Of a stretch of 64,000 nt of DNA, positions 32,100-42,327 are shown in pieces. Position 1 is the stretch's first letter. Every line of letters begins with the position of its first letter. Origin of the DNA: Phycisphaerales bacterium (GTDB taxonomy: Bacteria > Planctomycetota > Phycisphaerae > UBA1845 > Fen-1342); assembly GCA_022839625.1 (NCBI GenBank), contig JALHJL010000027.1:1-64000 (forward strand). Direction: 5' to 3'. The notes beneath the pieces were generated by a model. It made no database searches, was not told the DNA's origin, and saw nothing but the letters and a program-made list of their open reading frames with translations. The position numbers and the translations under genes were made by a program.

Positions 32100-32396
32100 T
32101 CAGTCCAATCTCACGGCGTAAGGCGGTACGCTCCACACGGGGCCATTGCGCGACAGCGATATCCGGGCCAACCCGGCATCCTCATCCACACCGATCAACG
32201 TGGCATCAAAGTACTCCGCCTCGCCAGGCCAAATCACGTCGCAACGCGCGCCGATGCAGTCCCGTAATTCCGCCGCACGCGCTTGGTCGAGCGCCTTCAG
32301 CTTGTCACCGAGCACGAGGGGTAACTGCCGCATTTCATCATCGCCGAGCTGCTCGACGGCACGCAGCAATTCCTGCAGGCGAGCAGTCGGGGGCAT
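32100..32396 (-). CDS. Hypothetical protein with Tudor-like domain, 98 aa
   Basis: N-terminal helix (TARLQELLRAVEQLGDDEMRQLPLVLG) and a small C-terminal barrel (CDVIWPGEAEYFDATLIGVDEDAGLARISLSRNGPVWSVP), which resembles a Tudor/SH3-like fold. ATG 32396 is 13 bases after the pntB stop. Likely part of the pnt operon; function unknown. Confidence 0.6.
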   Translation of the reverse strand: MPPTARLQELLRAVEQLGDDEMRQLPLVLGDKLKALDQARAAELRDCIGARCDVIWPGEAEYFDATLIGVDEDAGLARISLSRNGPVWSVPPYAVRLD

Positions 32397-32409
32397 GGCA
32401 ACGGCGGTG

Positions 32410-33975
32410 CTACCTGGCGGTGTTGTACTTGCTGGCTGGGTTTTCCACCAACTCCCGCGCCAGCGGAGGGGCCGCGGGTTCAGAGGCTCCGGTTGCGCCA
32501 CGAGTCTGGTCCTCCAGCCGTTGCCGCAGCTCGCCGATCGTCGTCTGTGCGTCGCCCAGCAGCAGGATCGTCTTCGGGTTGTGATAGAGCGGGTTCGGGA
32601 CGCCTGAGTAGCCCGGGCGCTCGTCCAGATTACAGACAATGACATGCCTGGCTTCGTCGGCCCGCAGGATCGGCATGCCCGAAATCGGCGTGTCGGACGC
32701 TTCGATCGCCGCCGGATTGACTACGTCGCAGGCGCCCACGACCAACGCCACGTCGGTCCGCGCGAACTGGCCGTTTACATCCTTCAGCTCGCGGAGCTTT
32801 CCGTAATCGACCTCTGCCTCGGCCAGCAGCACGTGCATGTGGCCCGGCATCCGTCCGGCCACGGGGTGAACCGCGAACAACACTTCCTTGTTCAGCGCGG
32901 TCAACTGCTCTCCCAGTTGAACAACTTCCTCCGACGCTTCGGCGAGCGCCATGCCGTACCCGGGAATGATGATCACGCTCCGGGCTGTCCGGAGCAGATT
33001 GGCTGCCCGCGCGGAAGGATCGGCAGGCGGCGCCTCGGGCAGCGCCCTGGCCTCTGGCGTAGTATCGGCAGGCAGGCACGGGACGGCCACCGGCGCGGGC
33101 GATCCGGCAGCAGCCGGGCCGATCGCAGCCGCGGATGCCAGCGGCGCGGCGGCGAATGGATGATGCGGCCGCAGCCCCGCAAAAACGCCCATCAGCCCGC
33201 GGTTCATCGCCCGGCACATTACGTGCGTCAGGATTGAGCCCGACGCGGCGACGGTGGCACCGCACGCAATGAGCAGGCGGCTACCAATGGCGATCCCGCA
33301 GAACGCCGCCGCGAGCCCCGCCGTCGCGTTCAGAAAAGAAATCAGCACGGGCATATCGGCGCCGCCGATGCGGACGGCGAAGATGACGCCGAGCACCGCC
33401 GCACCGACGATCAGCGCCAGGGAGGTCCCCAGAACCACGCCGCCGCTCACGGTCACGCCGGCCCACACGCCGAGCACGATCAGCACGGCCAGGTTCGCGA
33501 GCAGGAGTCCATTGTGGTACGGCAGACGCGTGGGCGTCTGGCGCAGGCGATTCGCCAGCTTGGCACTGGCGATCACGCTGCCGCTAAACGTCGCAGCGCC
33601 GATCACCAGCCCGAGCAGCGCGGCAACCTCGGCGGGTAGGCTGAGCGCTTCCGCGGAGTTGCGGGTCAGCTCGACAAACGAGACGAGGAATGCGGCGACG
33701 CCCCCGGCGCCATGCTGGAACGCCACCATCGCGGGAATCTGAATCATGTTCACGCGCGTGGCCACCCAGCCGCCCAGGCAACTGCCCACGAGGGCCACCA
33801 GGACGACGAGCGGGGGCTCCAAGACCCCGTGACGGTACAGCACGGCAATGACGGCACACAGCAGCGCCGCCGCAGCCGTCAGGTTTCCCCTCCGCGCAGC
33901 CCGCGGCGTACGGAATTGCGCGATCCCCGCGACGAGGATCAGGATGATCCAAAGGTCGATCCAAAGCCCTGACAT
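32410..33975 (-). CDS. pntB: NAD(P) transhydrogenase beta subunit
   Basis: 521 residues, close to the usual 460-480 with a slightly longer middle. The N-terminal half has about eight membrane helices (LWIILILVAGIAQF, LVVLVALVGSCLGGWVATRVNMIQIPAMVAFQHGAGGVAAFLVSF, IFAVRIGGADMPVLISFLNATAGLAAAFCGI). The C-terminal domain binds NADP(H): VIIIPGYGMALAEASEEV, VLFAVHPVAGRMPGHMHVLLAEAEV and CDVVNPAA. It couples hydride transfer between NADH and NADP+ to proton flow across the inner membrane. Follows the two alpha-subunit genes. Confidence 0.96.
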   Translation of the reverse strand: MSGLWIDLWIILILVAGIAQFRTPRAARRGNLTAAAALLCAVIAVLYRHGVLEPPLVVLVALVGSCLGGWVATRVNMIQIPAMVAFQHGAGGVAAFLVSFVELTRNSAEALSLPAEVAALLGLVIGAATFSGSVIASAKLANRLRQTPTRLPYHNGLLLANLAVLIVLGVWAGVTVSGGVVLGTSLALIVGAAVLGVIFAVRIGGADMPVLISFLNATAGLAAAFCGIAIGSRLLIACGATVAASGSILTHVMCRAMNRGLMGVFAGLRPHHPFAAAPLASAAAIGPAAAGSPAPVAVPCLPADTTPEARALPEAPPADPSARAANLLRTARSVIIIPGYGMALAEASEEVVQLGEQLTALNKEVLFAVHPVAGRMPGHMHVLLAEAEVDYGKLRELKDVNGQFARTDVALVVGACDVVNPAAIEASDTPISGMPILRADEARHVIVCNLDERPGYSGVPNPLYHNPKTILLLGDAQTTIGELRQRLEDQTRGATGASEPAAPPLARELVENPASKYNTAR

Positions 33976-34032
33976 AAGTCACTCTCTGCCTTCCGGTCGG
34001 GTGCGGCGAGGCCCGGGGCCGCGACGCCCAGC

Positions 34033-34323
34033 TCACGCCGCCGCGTCCTTCTTCTTAAACATGCCCAGCATGCGGTCGGTGATCACGAATCCACCCACAA
34101 CGTTGAACATCGCTGTGACAATCGCGATTGCGCCGAGCACCTTCTCCGTACTGGTGGTCGGCACCGCAAACAGCAGGATCGCGCCCAGGATCGTCACGGC
34201 CGAGATGGCGTTGGTCATGGACATGAGGGGCGTGTGCAGCATTTGAGGCACGCGAACGATCAGCGCGTAGCCGACGACGAACGCGAGCACGAAGATCACG
34301 ACCATCAGAAACACGTCGAACAT
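34033..34323 (-). CDS. NAD(P) transhydrogenase alpha subunit, membrane part
   Basis: 96 residues from ATG 34323. Three membrane helices: VFLMVVIFVLAFVVGYALIV, TNAISAVTILGAILLFAVP and VLGAIAIVTAMFNVVGGFVI. The split alpha subunit (two polypeptides) is the usual bacterial arrangement outside enterobacteria. It forms the channel with PntB. It ends in FKKKDAAA. Confidence 0.93.
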   Translation of the reverse strand: MFDVFLMVVIFVLAFVVGYALIVRVPQMLHTPLMSMTNAISAVTILGAILLFAVPTTSTEKVLGAIAIVTAMFNVVGGFVITDRMLGMFKKKDAAA

Positions 34324-34355
34324 GGCATTCCCTCGTCTGCGCCGCAGGGCTTCCG

Positions 34356-35519
34356 TTACTTCGTCCCCATCGCCTTGAGCGCCCCCTTGTGGATGATGCG
34401 GCGGTCGCGCGTGACGAGGGAGTGCTGGACGATCTCGTCGTCTACGTTGATTGTGCCCGACCCATTCGGAAACAGGTTCTCCACGTAGTGCAGCATGTTG
34501 TGGGCGTAGAGCCAGGTTGCGTCGACTGCGACCGAGCCCGGGATGTTCGCGGTCCCGCACACATGCACGTTGTGCACGACGATCTCGCGCCCAGCCTCGG
34601 TGAGCGCGCAGTTACCGCCCTGGTCGATGGAAACGTCGACGATGACGGAGCCCGGCCGCATGCGGCGCACCGTTTCGTCCGCCAGGAGAACCGGCGCCAC
34701 CTCACCGGGCACCAGTGCACTGAGGATGATGATGTCCATCTGGGGTGCAATGGCCCGCAGCAGGGTTCGCTCACGTTCGAGCCACTCGCCCGGCAGGGCC
34801 CGGGCGTAGCCCCCGTCGCCGACGGCCAGCTCTTCCGGTACCTCGAAGCCGACGACCTTGGTGCCCTTGAGGCTCCCCGCCTCACGGCGGGCGTCCGCCC
34901 GGATGTCGATCGCTTTCACGCTGCCGCCGAGGCGCTTCGCGGTAGCGATCGCCTGGAGCCCCACGACACCGGCACCGACCACCAGGATCTCTGCCGGCTG
35001 AATCGCCCCGATGGCCGTCCCGATCATCGGAACGAATCGCGGAAAGTGGCTAGCGGCGATGAGCACCGCCTTGTAGCCGGTCACGGTGCTCATCGAAGTC
35101 AGCGCGTCCATCGTCTGCGCCCGAGAAGTGCGCGGAATGCCGTCCATCGTCAGTGCGGTGATGTTGCGGTCGCGCAGGGTACGGATCATCTCGTGATTGG
35201 CGGGCGCGGCGGGATGCAGGAAGGTGATCAGGATGGCGCCCTCGCGCAGCATCTCCGCTTCGTGACGGCCGGCCGCTTGATTGAAACACGGCTGCTTCAC
35301 TTTCAGCACGACATCCGCGCGCTGTAAGAGGCTGGCGGCGTCGGGAGCGATCCGCGCGCCGGCGGCGACGTACTCTTCGTCCGCACGAAAAACCCCGCGC
35401 CCCGCCTGCGTTTCGACGAGAACCTCAAAGCCCAGTTCAACAAATTTCCCCACCGTCTCGGGCAGGGCGGCGACTCGTCGTTCCTCGGGAAGAATCTCTT
35501 TGGGAATTCCGATGATCAT
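34356..35519 (-). CDS. pntA: NAD(P) transhydrogenase alpha subunit, NAD-binding part
   Basis: 387 residues from ATG 35519. Alanine-dehydrogenase-like start (MIIGIPKEILPEERRVAALPETVGKFVELGFEVLVE), then a Rossmann fold (ILVVGAGVVGLQAIATAKRLGGSVKAIDIR) binding NAD(H). The segment YTRALPGEW-type region and VPGEVAPVLLADETVRRMRPGSVIVDVSIDQGGNC are typical. Subunit of the proton-translocating transhydrogenase with the neighbouring genes. Confidence 0.94.
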   Translation of the reverse strand: MIIGIPKEILPEERRVAALPETVGKFVELGFEVLVETQAGRGVFRADEEYVAAGARIAPDAASLLQRADVVLKVKQPCFNQAAGRHEAEMLREGAILITFLHPAAPANHEMIRTLRDRNITALTMDGIPRTSRAQTMDALTSMSTVTGYKAVLIAASHFPRFVPMIGTAIGAIQPAEILVVGAGVVGLQAIATAKRLGGSVKAIDIRADARREAGSLKGTKVVGFEVPEELAVGDGGYARALPGEWLERERTLLRAIAPQMDIIILSALVPGEVAPVLLADETVRRMRPGSVIVDVSIDQGGNCALTEAGREIVVHNVHVCGTANIPGSVAVDATWLYAHNMLHYVENLFPNGSGTINVDDEIVQHSLVTRDRRIIHKGALKAMGTK

Positions 35520-35582
35520 GGCTGCGACATCCTTCGAGGCACCGCCACACAACTCCTTGTGCGGCCAGCATTTGAAAATCGT

Positions 35583-36005
35583 TCACTCAATCGTTGGCAG
35601 TATGCGCTGCACCGCCTGGTGCAGGACCGGTGGATGCGTGGCGTCGAGCAACGCGTGCATGTGCTCCAGGGCGCGCTGTTCCAACTCCCGGTTCCGCCCG
35701 TCCCTGCCGGTCCAGGCGGCGGGGAGCAGGGCGGCCAGCGCCTCGGCCGCCAGAACGCGTATCTCGTAGTACAAGTCCTCGTTGGTCAGGATCTGCAGCA
35801 CCGCCGTGACGAGCGGCTCCGTGGGCTGCCGCACCTCGCAGGCGAATTCCAGCGCCGCCTCGCGCAAGCGCCAATTGTCGGGATAGCGCAGCAGGCGCAC
35901 CAAGCCATCTTGATGCTCGTCCAACCGCCGATCCTGCCGCAACTGCTCCAGTTGGGTCAGCACACGGCCCCACTCTTCCAGGTTGCCAAAATCGTCTTTA
36001 TGCAT
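35583..36005 (-). CDS. HEAT-repeat protein, 140 aa
   Basis: ATG 36005 (MHKDDFG); the frame is open upstream but the extension is not protein-like. Two to three HEAT-like helix pairs are visible (GLVRLLRYPDNWRLREAALEFACEV, AVLQILTNEDLYYEIRVLAAEALAALLP, HMHALLDATHPPVLHQAVQRIL). HEAT proteins act as protein-binding scaffolds. It precedes pntA by 63 bases in the same direction, so it is likely the first gene of the transhydrogenase operon. Confidence 0.75.
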   Translation of the reverse strand: MHKDDFGNLEEWGRVLTQLEQLRQDRRLDEHQDGLVRLLRYPDNWRLREAALEFACEVRQPTEPLVTAVLQILTNEDLYYEIRVLAAEALAALLPAAWTGRDGRNRELEQRALEHMHALLDATHPPVLHQAVQRILPTIE

Positions 36006-36132
36006 GGGTCTGTGACTCCTGCGCCTGGCGCACGCGAGCATGGGCGCCCTGCGGCCTGCTGAACGCGTGGTAGCACTACAGAAAAGGTAGCTGCGCAGAA
36101 TGTGGATCAAAGACAACGTTGGTGTGGCGCGG

Positions 36133-36150
36133 GGCATACCTTCGTATGCC
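36133..36150 (-). terminator. Hairpin between the FixJ-like gene and the HEAT gene
   Basis: GGCATAC-CTTC-GTATGCC is a perfect 7-bp hairpin, 25 bases after the response-regulator stop on the minus strand. It lacks a good T-run, so it may be a weak terminator or an RNA stabiliser. Its left arm is the same GGCATACCTT core as the repeats at 2948-3259. Confidence 0.45.
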
Positions 36151-36174
36151 TCGCACTGCACGCGTCGTCTGGGG

Positions 36175-36806
36175 TCAACGACGCGGATTGGCCGAAACCC
36201 CAGCGAGTTGTGCCAGACGGACGAGTGCCGGCAACGAGTCCGCGTCCATCTTCCTCATCAGGCGGCCGCGGTGCATCTTGATGGTCTGCTCCGCGGTGCC
36301 GAGCCGCGCGGCGATCTGCTTGTTCGCCAGTCCGTCCACGACTAAGGCGAACACCTCGCGCTCGCGTGGCGTCAGCGTGGCGAGGCGCTGACGTGCATCG
36401 TCGCGCGCTTGGGCCGCGTCGTGCATTTCCGTGGCCCGCGTCAGCGCGGCGTGAATCGCGTCCAGGAGTACCTGGTCCTGGAAGGGCTTCTCGATGAAGT
36501 CGACGGCGCCGCGCTTCATCGCGCGCACACCCATTGCAATGTCGCCGTGTCCGGTGATGAAGATGATCGGCAGCGGGACCTCCGACGCGGCGAGACGTTC
36601 CTGCAGATCCAGACCGCTCTGGCCTGGCATGCGGACATCCAGGACGAGGCAACCCGTCTGCCGGTGGTCATACAGATCAAGGAACTCCTGCACCGAAGCG
36701 TACGTCTCCACGCGCAGACCCACCGAGCGCACCATGCGGCTGATCATCTGGCGCACGCCCGCGTCATCATCGACGACGAATATCACGCCACGCTGCGCGC
36801 CGGCTG

Positions 36807-36810
<4 letters not shown>
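36175..36810 (-). CDS. FixJ-type response regulator
   Basis: 211 residues from GTG 36810, which overlaps the kinase stop (GTGA). Receiver domain: acidic pair VVDDD, phosphoacceptor Asp58 in LVLDVRMPG, then FITGHGD and the conserved Lys in FIEKPF. The C-terminal LuxR/FixJ HTH reads LTPREREVFALVVDGLANKQIAARLGTAEQTIKMHRGRLMRKM. It would regulate promoters after phosphorylation by the neighbouring kinase. Oxygen or redox control is inferred from kinase architecture and neighbours rather than a seen cofactor. Confidence 0.92.
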
Positions 36811-38936
<2,126 letters not shown>

Positions 38937-38975
38937 GACAGTGGTTCCAGGGCCAAGCCGCCGGCAGGGCGCCGC

Positions 38976-39386
38976 CTACTCACCGTAATTGCCCGCGGCT
39001 TCCGGCTGATAGAGCAGCTCTTCGATCCGCAGGTGCAGGTGTCCGCCCGGCATCTCCCAGCGAATCTCATCCCCGACCCGATACCCGAGCAGGGCGGTGC
39101 CGAGCGGGCTCAAGATCGAGACGCGGTCCGCGTCGTCCGCCTGGTCGGGGTAGACGAGCGTCACAACGCGTTCTTCACCGGCCGAAAGGTCCGTCAGACG
39201 CAGCTTCGAGTTCATCGTGACCACGTCCGGCGGGACCTCCTCCGGCCGCACCACCTGGGCGCGGTCGAGTTCGCGATCGAGGGCGCGGAGCGGCTCAAGG
39301 TCGGGGGCGTCGCTGATGGCCGCCAGCACGAGCCGACCCAGACGCTCCATGTCTTTCACTGTGACGTAAATGTGCCTTTCGTTCAT
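38976..39386 (-). CDS. rnk: Rnk-family (GreA/GreB-like) regulator, copy 1
   Basis: 136 residues. The C-terminal half is the GreA/GreB/Rnk domain: DVVTMNSKLRLTDLSAGEERVVTLVYPDQADDADRVSILSPLGTALLGYRVGDEI and LRIEELLYQPEAAG. The N-terminal part is too short for the long GreA coiled coil, matching Rnk, which binds RNA polymerase and competes with GreA/DksA. A close relative is at 44387-44803, unusual to have twice within 6 kb. Confidence 0.85.
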   Translation of the reverse strand: MNERHIYVTVKDMERLGRLVLAAISDAPDLEPLRALDRELDRAQVVRPEEVPPDVVTMNSKLRLTDLSAGEERVVTLVYPDQADDADRVSILSPLGTALLGYRVGDEIRWEMPGGHLHLRIEELLYQPEAAGNYGE

Positions 39387-39422
39387 GGTGAGCTCCTGAT
39401 CAAACAGGCGACTGAGTAGCAG

Positions 39423-40370
39423 CTAACGCCGCCTGTCTCGGCTGGCTTTGCCGGGCTTTCTACGCGCGTGCGTCCCGCGGAGCACCGCGCTTGCGTTCTC
39501 CACCAATGCTACCGCAGCGGGATGCTTGGCGCGGCGTTCCACGGTGATCGCGTACAAGCGCTCCCGGGTCTTTCCCATACGGCCGACGACCTGGACGCTC
39601 TCGCCGGCGGTGATTTCGTCCGCGACGGCGTCGGGGACAGCAAAGAACCCCGCGCCGCGGTGCCCGCAGGCGTTCAGCAGCGCCTGGTCCTCGAATTCGG
39701 CAATAATCCGCGGACGCACGCCGGCGGACTCGAACCATTCGTCCATCGCCCGGCGCAGAGACGTGTTAGGGGTCGGCAGGAGCGCGGGTGCGCCATCCAG
39801 GGACGCCGGAAAATTGCGCCGCAGAGTGCGTGCCAGCGCAGGTGCAGCGCAGATGGTGATCCCGGATTCGCCCAGCAGGTGGTGGAAGGTGCGCACCTTG
39901 ATGGACGGATCGGGTGGAGCGTCGGTGAGCACCAGGTCCAGGTCGTGAATGGCAAGCTGGGGCAGCAACTGGGCTTGCGTGCCCTCGATGCAGACCAGCC
40001 GAATGGCCTGCGGCAGGCGGAACGCGGCCTCCAGCACCCGCGCGATGACCAGCTTGGGCAGCACGTCATCCACCCCCAGCCGGAAGCGCAACGACGTTTC
40101 CAGCGTGCGGCCTTTGGCGACGTCCATGAACTCCTGGCCCAGGCCGAAGATCTCGTCCGCGTAGCGCGCCGCCAGCCGGCCGAACTCGGTGGGAGCGAGG
40201 TTACGCCCGACGCGCTTGAAGAGCTTCTCGCCGAGTGCATGTTCCAACTCGCGCAACTGCGCCGAAATCGTCGCCGGCGACAGCAGCAGCTTGCGGCAGG
40301 CCGCCGCGATGCTGCCCTCGCGCGCCACGGTCCAGAAGTAGAACAGGTGGTGGTAGTTCAGCCACTCCAT
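39423..40370 (-). CDS. nhaR: NhaR-type LysR transcriptional activator
   Basis: 315 residues. The HTH reads EWLNYHHLFYFWTVAREGSIAAACRKLLLSPATISAQLRELEHALGEKLFKRVGRNLAPTEFG, close to NhaR. The effector domain follows (VLPKLVIARVLEAAFRLPQAIRLVCIEGTQAQLLPQLAIHDLDLVL). NhaR responds to Na+ and activates Na+/H+ antiporter genes. A cation/proton antiporter lies just upstream in the same direction, and matching dyads precede both genes. C-terminal 25 residues are basic. Confidence 0.9.
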   Translation of the reverse strand: MEWLNYHHLFYFWTVAREGSIAAACRKLLLSPATISAQLRELEHALGEKLFKRVGRNLAPTEFGRLAARYADEIFGLGQEFMDVAKGRTLETSLRFRLGVDDVLPKLVIARVLEAAFRLPQAIRLVCIEGTQAQLLPQLAIHDLDLVLTDAPPDPSIKVRTFHHLLGESGITICAAPALARTLRRNFPASLDGAPALLPTPNTSLRRAMDEWFESAGVRPRIIAEFEDQALLNACGHRGAGFFAVPDAVADEITAGESVQVVGRMGKTRERLYAITVERRAKHPAAVALVENASAVLRGTHARRKPGKASRDRRR

Positions 40371-40379
40371 ACCTGCAGT

Positions 40380-40402
40380 ATAGTTCGTTCCTATCTAACG
40401 AT
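40380..40402. promoter_or_regulatory. Dyad before nhaR (candidate NhaR site)
   Basis: TCGTT-CCTATCT-AACGA, a 5-bp dyad starting 10 bases before the nhaR ATG. It includes ATAGTTCGTT, whose exact complement AACGAACTAT occurs at 42094-42103. On the minus strand a TATACT hexamer overlaps it, possibly the -10 box. Confidence 0.55.
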
Positions 40403-40436
40403 CTACACCACCGCTCGCTCGAACCGAGCCTTGGTT

Positions 40437-41960
40437 CTACGCCGATTCCGGGGTTCCCTTTGGGCCGGCGGTCATTTCCAGGACGCCCTCCAGCGGGCGG
40501 CCGAACAGCAATTCTACGTAAGCGCGGTCTTCCAGCTGGCAGAACACGTAAACGTGATCCTGCGGCTGGAGCAGCGTGTCGCCGCGCGGCGCTATCAATT
40601 GGTCGCCGCGGACCAGCAGGACGACGGCGGCGCGCGCCGGGAACACAATCTCGGCCAGCCGGGCCCCGCAGACGGCCAGCACGTCCGTGATGAAGAACGA
40701 CAGCAGCTCGCCCTTTAACAGACGTGTCGAGCTGATCTCCAGAACCGCTGCGGGTCGCGGCGTCTCGGGTACCTGCAGTCCGAGTCTGCGGGTGAGCCAG
40801 CGAATCCCGGCGCCCGGGATGACCGCGTTCACCACCACGAAGAAGAAGACGATGTTGAACACGTCGAGCGCGTTAGGCACACCGCTGAGCAGGGGGAACA
40901 CGGCCAGGATAATCGGCACGGCCCCGCGCAAGCCCACGCAACCCAGATACACGATCTCGCGCGCGGGAAAACGCAACGGGAGCAAGCATAGAGCAACAAC
41001 CAGGGGCCGGATCACGAACGTCAGCGTCAGCGCCAGCGCAAGCCCCATACCGGCCACGCGCCAGAGCTGTGATGGAAATACCAGCAGTCCCAGCATCAGG
41101 AACACGGCAATCTGACTGAGCCAGCCGAGGGCATGGTGGACGTGGTAAAGGCCGGCGCGATAGGGCAGCGGGCTGTTGCCCAGCGCAATCCCCGCCACGT
41201 AGACCGCCAGGAACCCACTGCCCTGAACCAGCGTGGCGAGGCCAAAGGCGATGAAGGCCGCCGCGACCGTCAGGACCGGCAGAAATCCGGAGGCCGGCAC
41301 CCGAACGCGCAACAGCACGCGGCGGGTGGCCCAGCCGACCAGCAACCCGACCACCAACCCGATGCCGAGTTGCAGCGGCACCTCCAGCAGCGCCGACCAC
41401 GGGGAAGTGGTCTCGCCCAGGATCCAGGCGGTCACGAGCGTCGTCAGGATGACCGCCATGGGGTCGTTCGCCCCGGATTCCACTTCCAGCGTGGTCGCCA
41501 CGCGGGGCGCGAGGTTCAGCCGGCCGCCGCGCAGCACGGCAAAGACCGCCGCCACATCGGTCGAGGAGACCACCGCACCCAGGAGCAGCGCGGCGGGCCA
41601 GTCGAGGCCGAACAGGCGCGCGCCGAGCGCCACCAGAACCGCAGTCCCGGCCACGCCGAAAGTGGCGAGGATGATCGCCGGGGCGAAACTGCGGCGCACG
41701 GCATCCACGCTCGTGGACAGCCCGCCCTCGAGCAGGATCAGCACCAGCGCCGCCGTCCCGACGCGAAACGCGAGCCGGTAGTCATCGAAGGGGATTCGGC
41801 CGATCCCCTCCGAGCCGGCCACCATCCCGAGCACCAGGAACAGGAGCACGACGGGAACGCCGAAACGTTCCATCGTGCGACTGAAGAGCGCGCTGAAGGC
41901 CAGCAGGAGGCCGAAGGCGCCCAGCAGCGCCGCGGTACTCACGAACTCCGAACCAGGCAT
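40437..41960 (-). CDS. CPA1-family cation/proton antiporter with TrkA-C domain
   Basis: About 507 residues from ATG 41960. At least 12 membrane segments: VSTAALLGAFGLLLAFSALFS, VALGARLFGLDWPAALLLGAVVSSTDVAAVFAVLRGG, the exchange motif LEVESGANDPMAVILTT with the conserved ND pair, and IVYLGCVGLRGAVPIILAVFP. A cytoplasmic C-terminal RCK/TrkA-C-like domain follows (ISSTRLLKGELLSFFITD, LLVRGDQLIAPRGDTLLQPQDHVYVFCQLED). The closest known relatives are NhaP2/CvrA K+(Na+)/H+ antiporters, which keep internal ions and pH. Lies 66 bases upstream of nhaR, same direction. Confidence 0.9.
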   Translation of the reverse strand: MPGSEFVSTAALLGAFGLLLAFSALFSRTMERFGVPVVLLFLVLGMVAGSEGIGRIPFDDYRLAFRVGTAALVLILLEGGLSTSVDAVRRSFAPAIILATFGVAGTAVLVALGARLFGLDWPAALLLGAVVSSTDVAAVFAVLRGGRLNLAPRVATTLEVESGANDPMAVILTTLVTAWILGETTSPWSALLEVPLQLGIGLVVGLLVGWATRRVLLRVRVPASGFLPVLTVAAAFIAFGLATLVQGSGFLAVYVAGIALGNSPLPYRAGLYHVHHALGWLSQIAVFLMLGLLVFPSQLWRVAGMGLALALTLTFVIRPLVVALCLLPLRFPAREIVYLGCVGLRGAVPIILAVFPLLSGVPNALDVFNIVFFFVVVNAVIPGAGIRWLTRRLGLQVPETPRPAAVLEISSTRLLKGELLSFFITDVLAVCGARLAEIVFPARAAVVLLVRGDQLIAPRGDTLLQPQDHVYVFCQLEDRAYVELLFGRPLEGVLEMTAGPKGTPESA

Positions 41961-42084
41961 ACGTGGCCTCACTGCCGGCTGGCATGCGGCGGCGAAATTC
42001 GCGGCGCAGCACCGCTCCAGCTATCCAGCTCCCAGCTTAGGTTCCGCCCGCCATCCGGGCCAGGAACCCCATGAAAATCGCTCT

Positions 42085-42103
42085 TTCGTATAAAACGAAC
42101 TAT
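42085..42103. promoter_or_regulatory. Dyad upstream of antiporter and gdh (candidate NhaR site)
   Basis: TTCGT-ATAAA-ACGAA (42085-42099) overlaps AACGAACTAT (42094-42103), complement of the element before nhaR. It lies 125 bases before the antiporter start on the minus strand and 20-40 bases upstream of the gdh promoter. Confidence 0.5.
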
Positions 42104-42122
42104 CATTACGATATTATCTGTC

Positions 42123-42151
42123 TTGTTAACAATGGCGGACACGCCTATAAA
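42123..42151 (+). promoter_or_regulatory. Sigma-70-like promoter of gdh
   Basis: TTGTTA (42123-42128), 17 bases, TATAAA (42146-42151). This AT-rich island stands out from the surrounding GC-rich DNA. A leader of about 170 bases follows; the gene's ribosome binding site is GAGGAAACCA just before ATG 42328. No riboswitch is recognised in the leader. The rest of 41961-42327 holds no gene. Confidence 0.6.
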
Positions 42152-42327
42152 TTGACTGCGGCTGGAGGCCGAGCGGCGACCAGCCTCGTAACCGACCGAT
42201 TCGTTGTCGCCGGCCCGCCTACGAACATGCGACGACGCCGCGGCTTCAGGGTGTCTCCCTGCGCACTCGACGTGGCGGGCCGGCCTCCCGGGGCCTTGTG
42301 TCCTGGCTTTAGCCCACGAGGAAACCA

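Noticed and set aside
36005..36161. N-terminal extension of the HEAT protein to ATG 36161
   Set aside because: The added 52 residues are not protein-like and the extension would run through the hairpin at 36133; ATG 36005 starts the recognisable domain.
36006..36174. Possible FNR/anaerobox in front of the HEAT-pnt operon (a TTGAT half-site on the minus strand)
   Set aside because: Only one half matches; the second half-site is poor, so no oxygen-regulator site is claimed.
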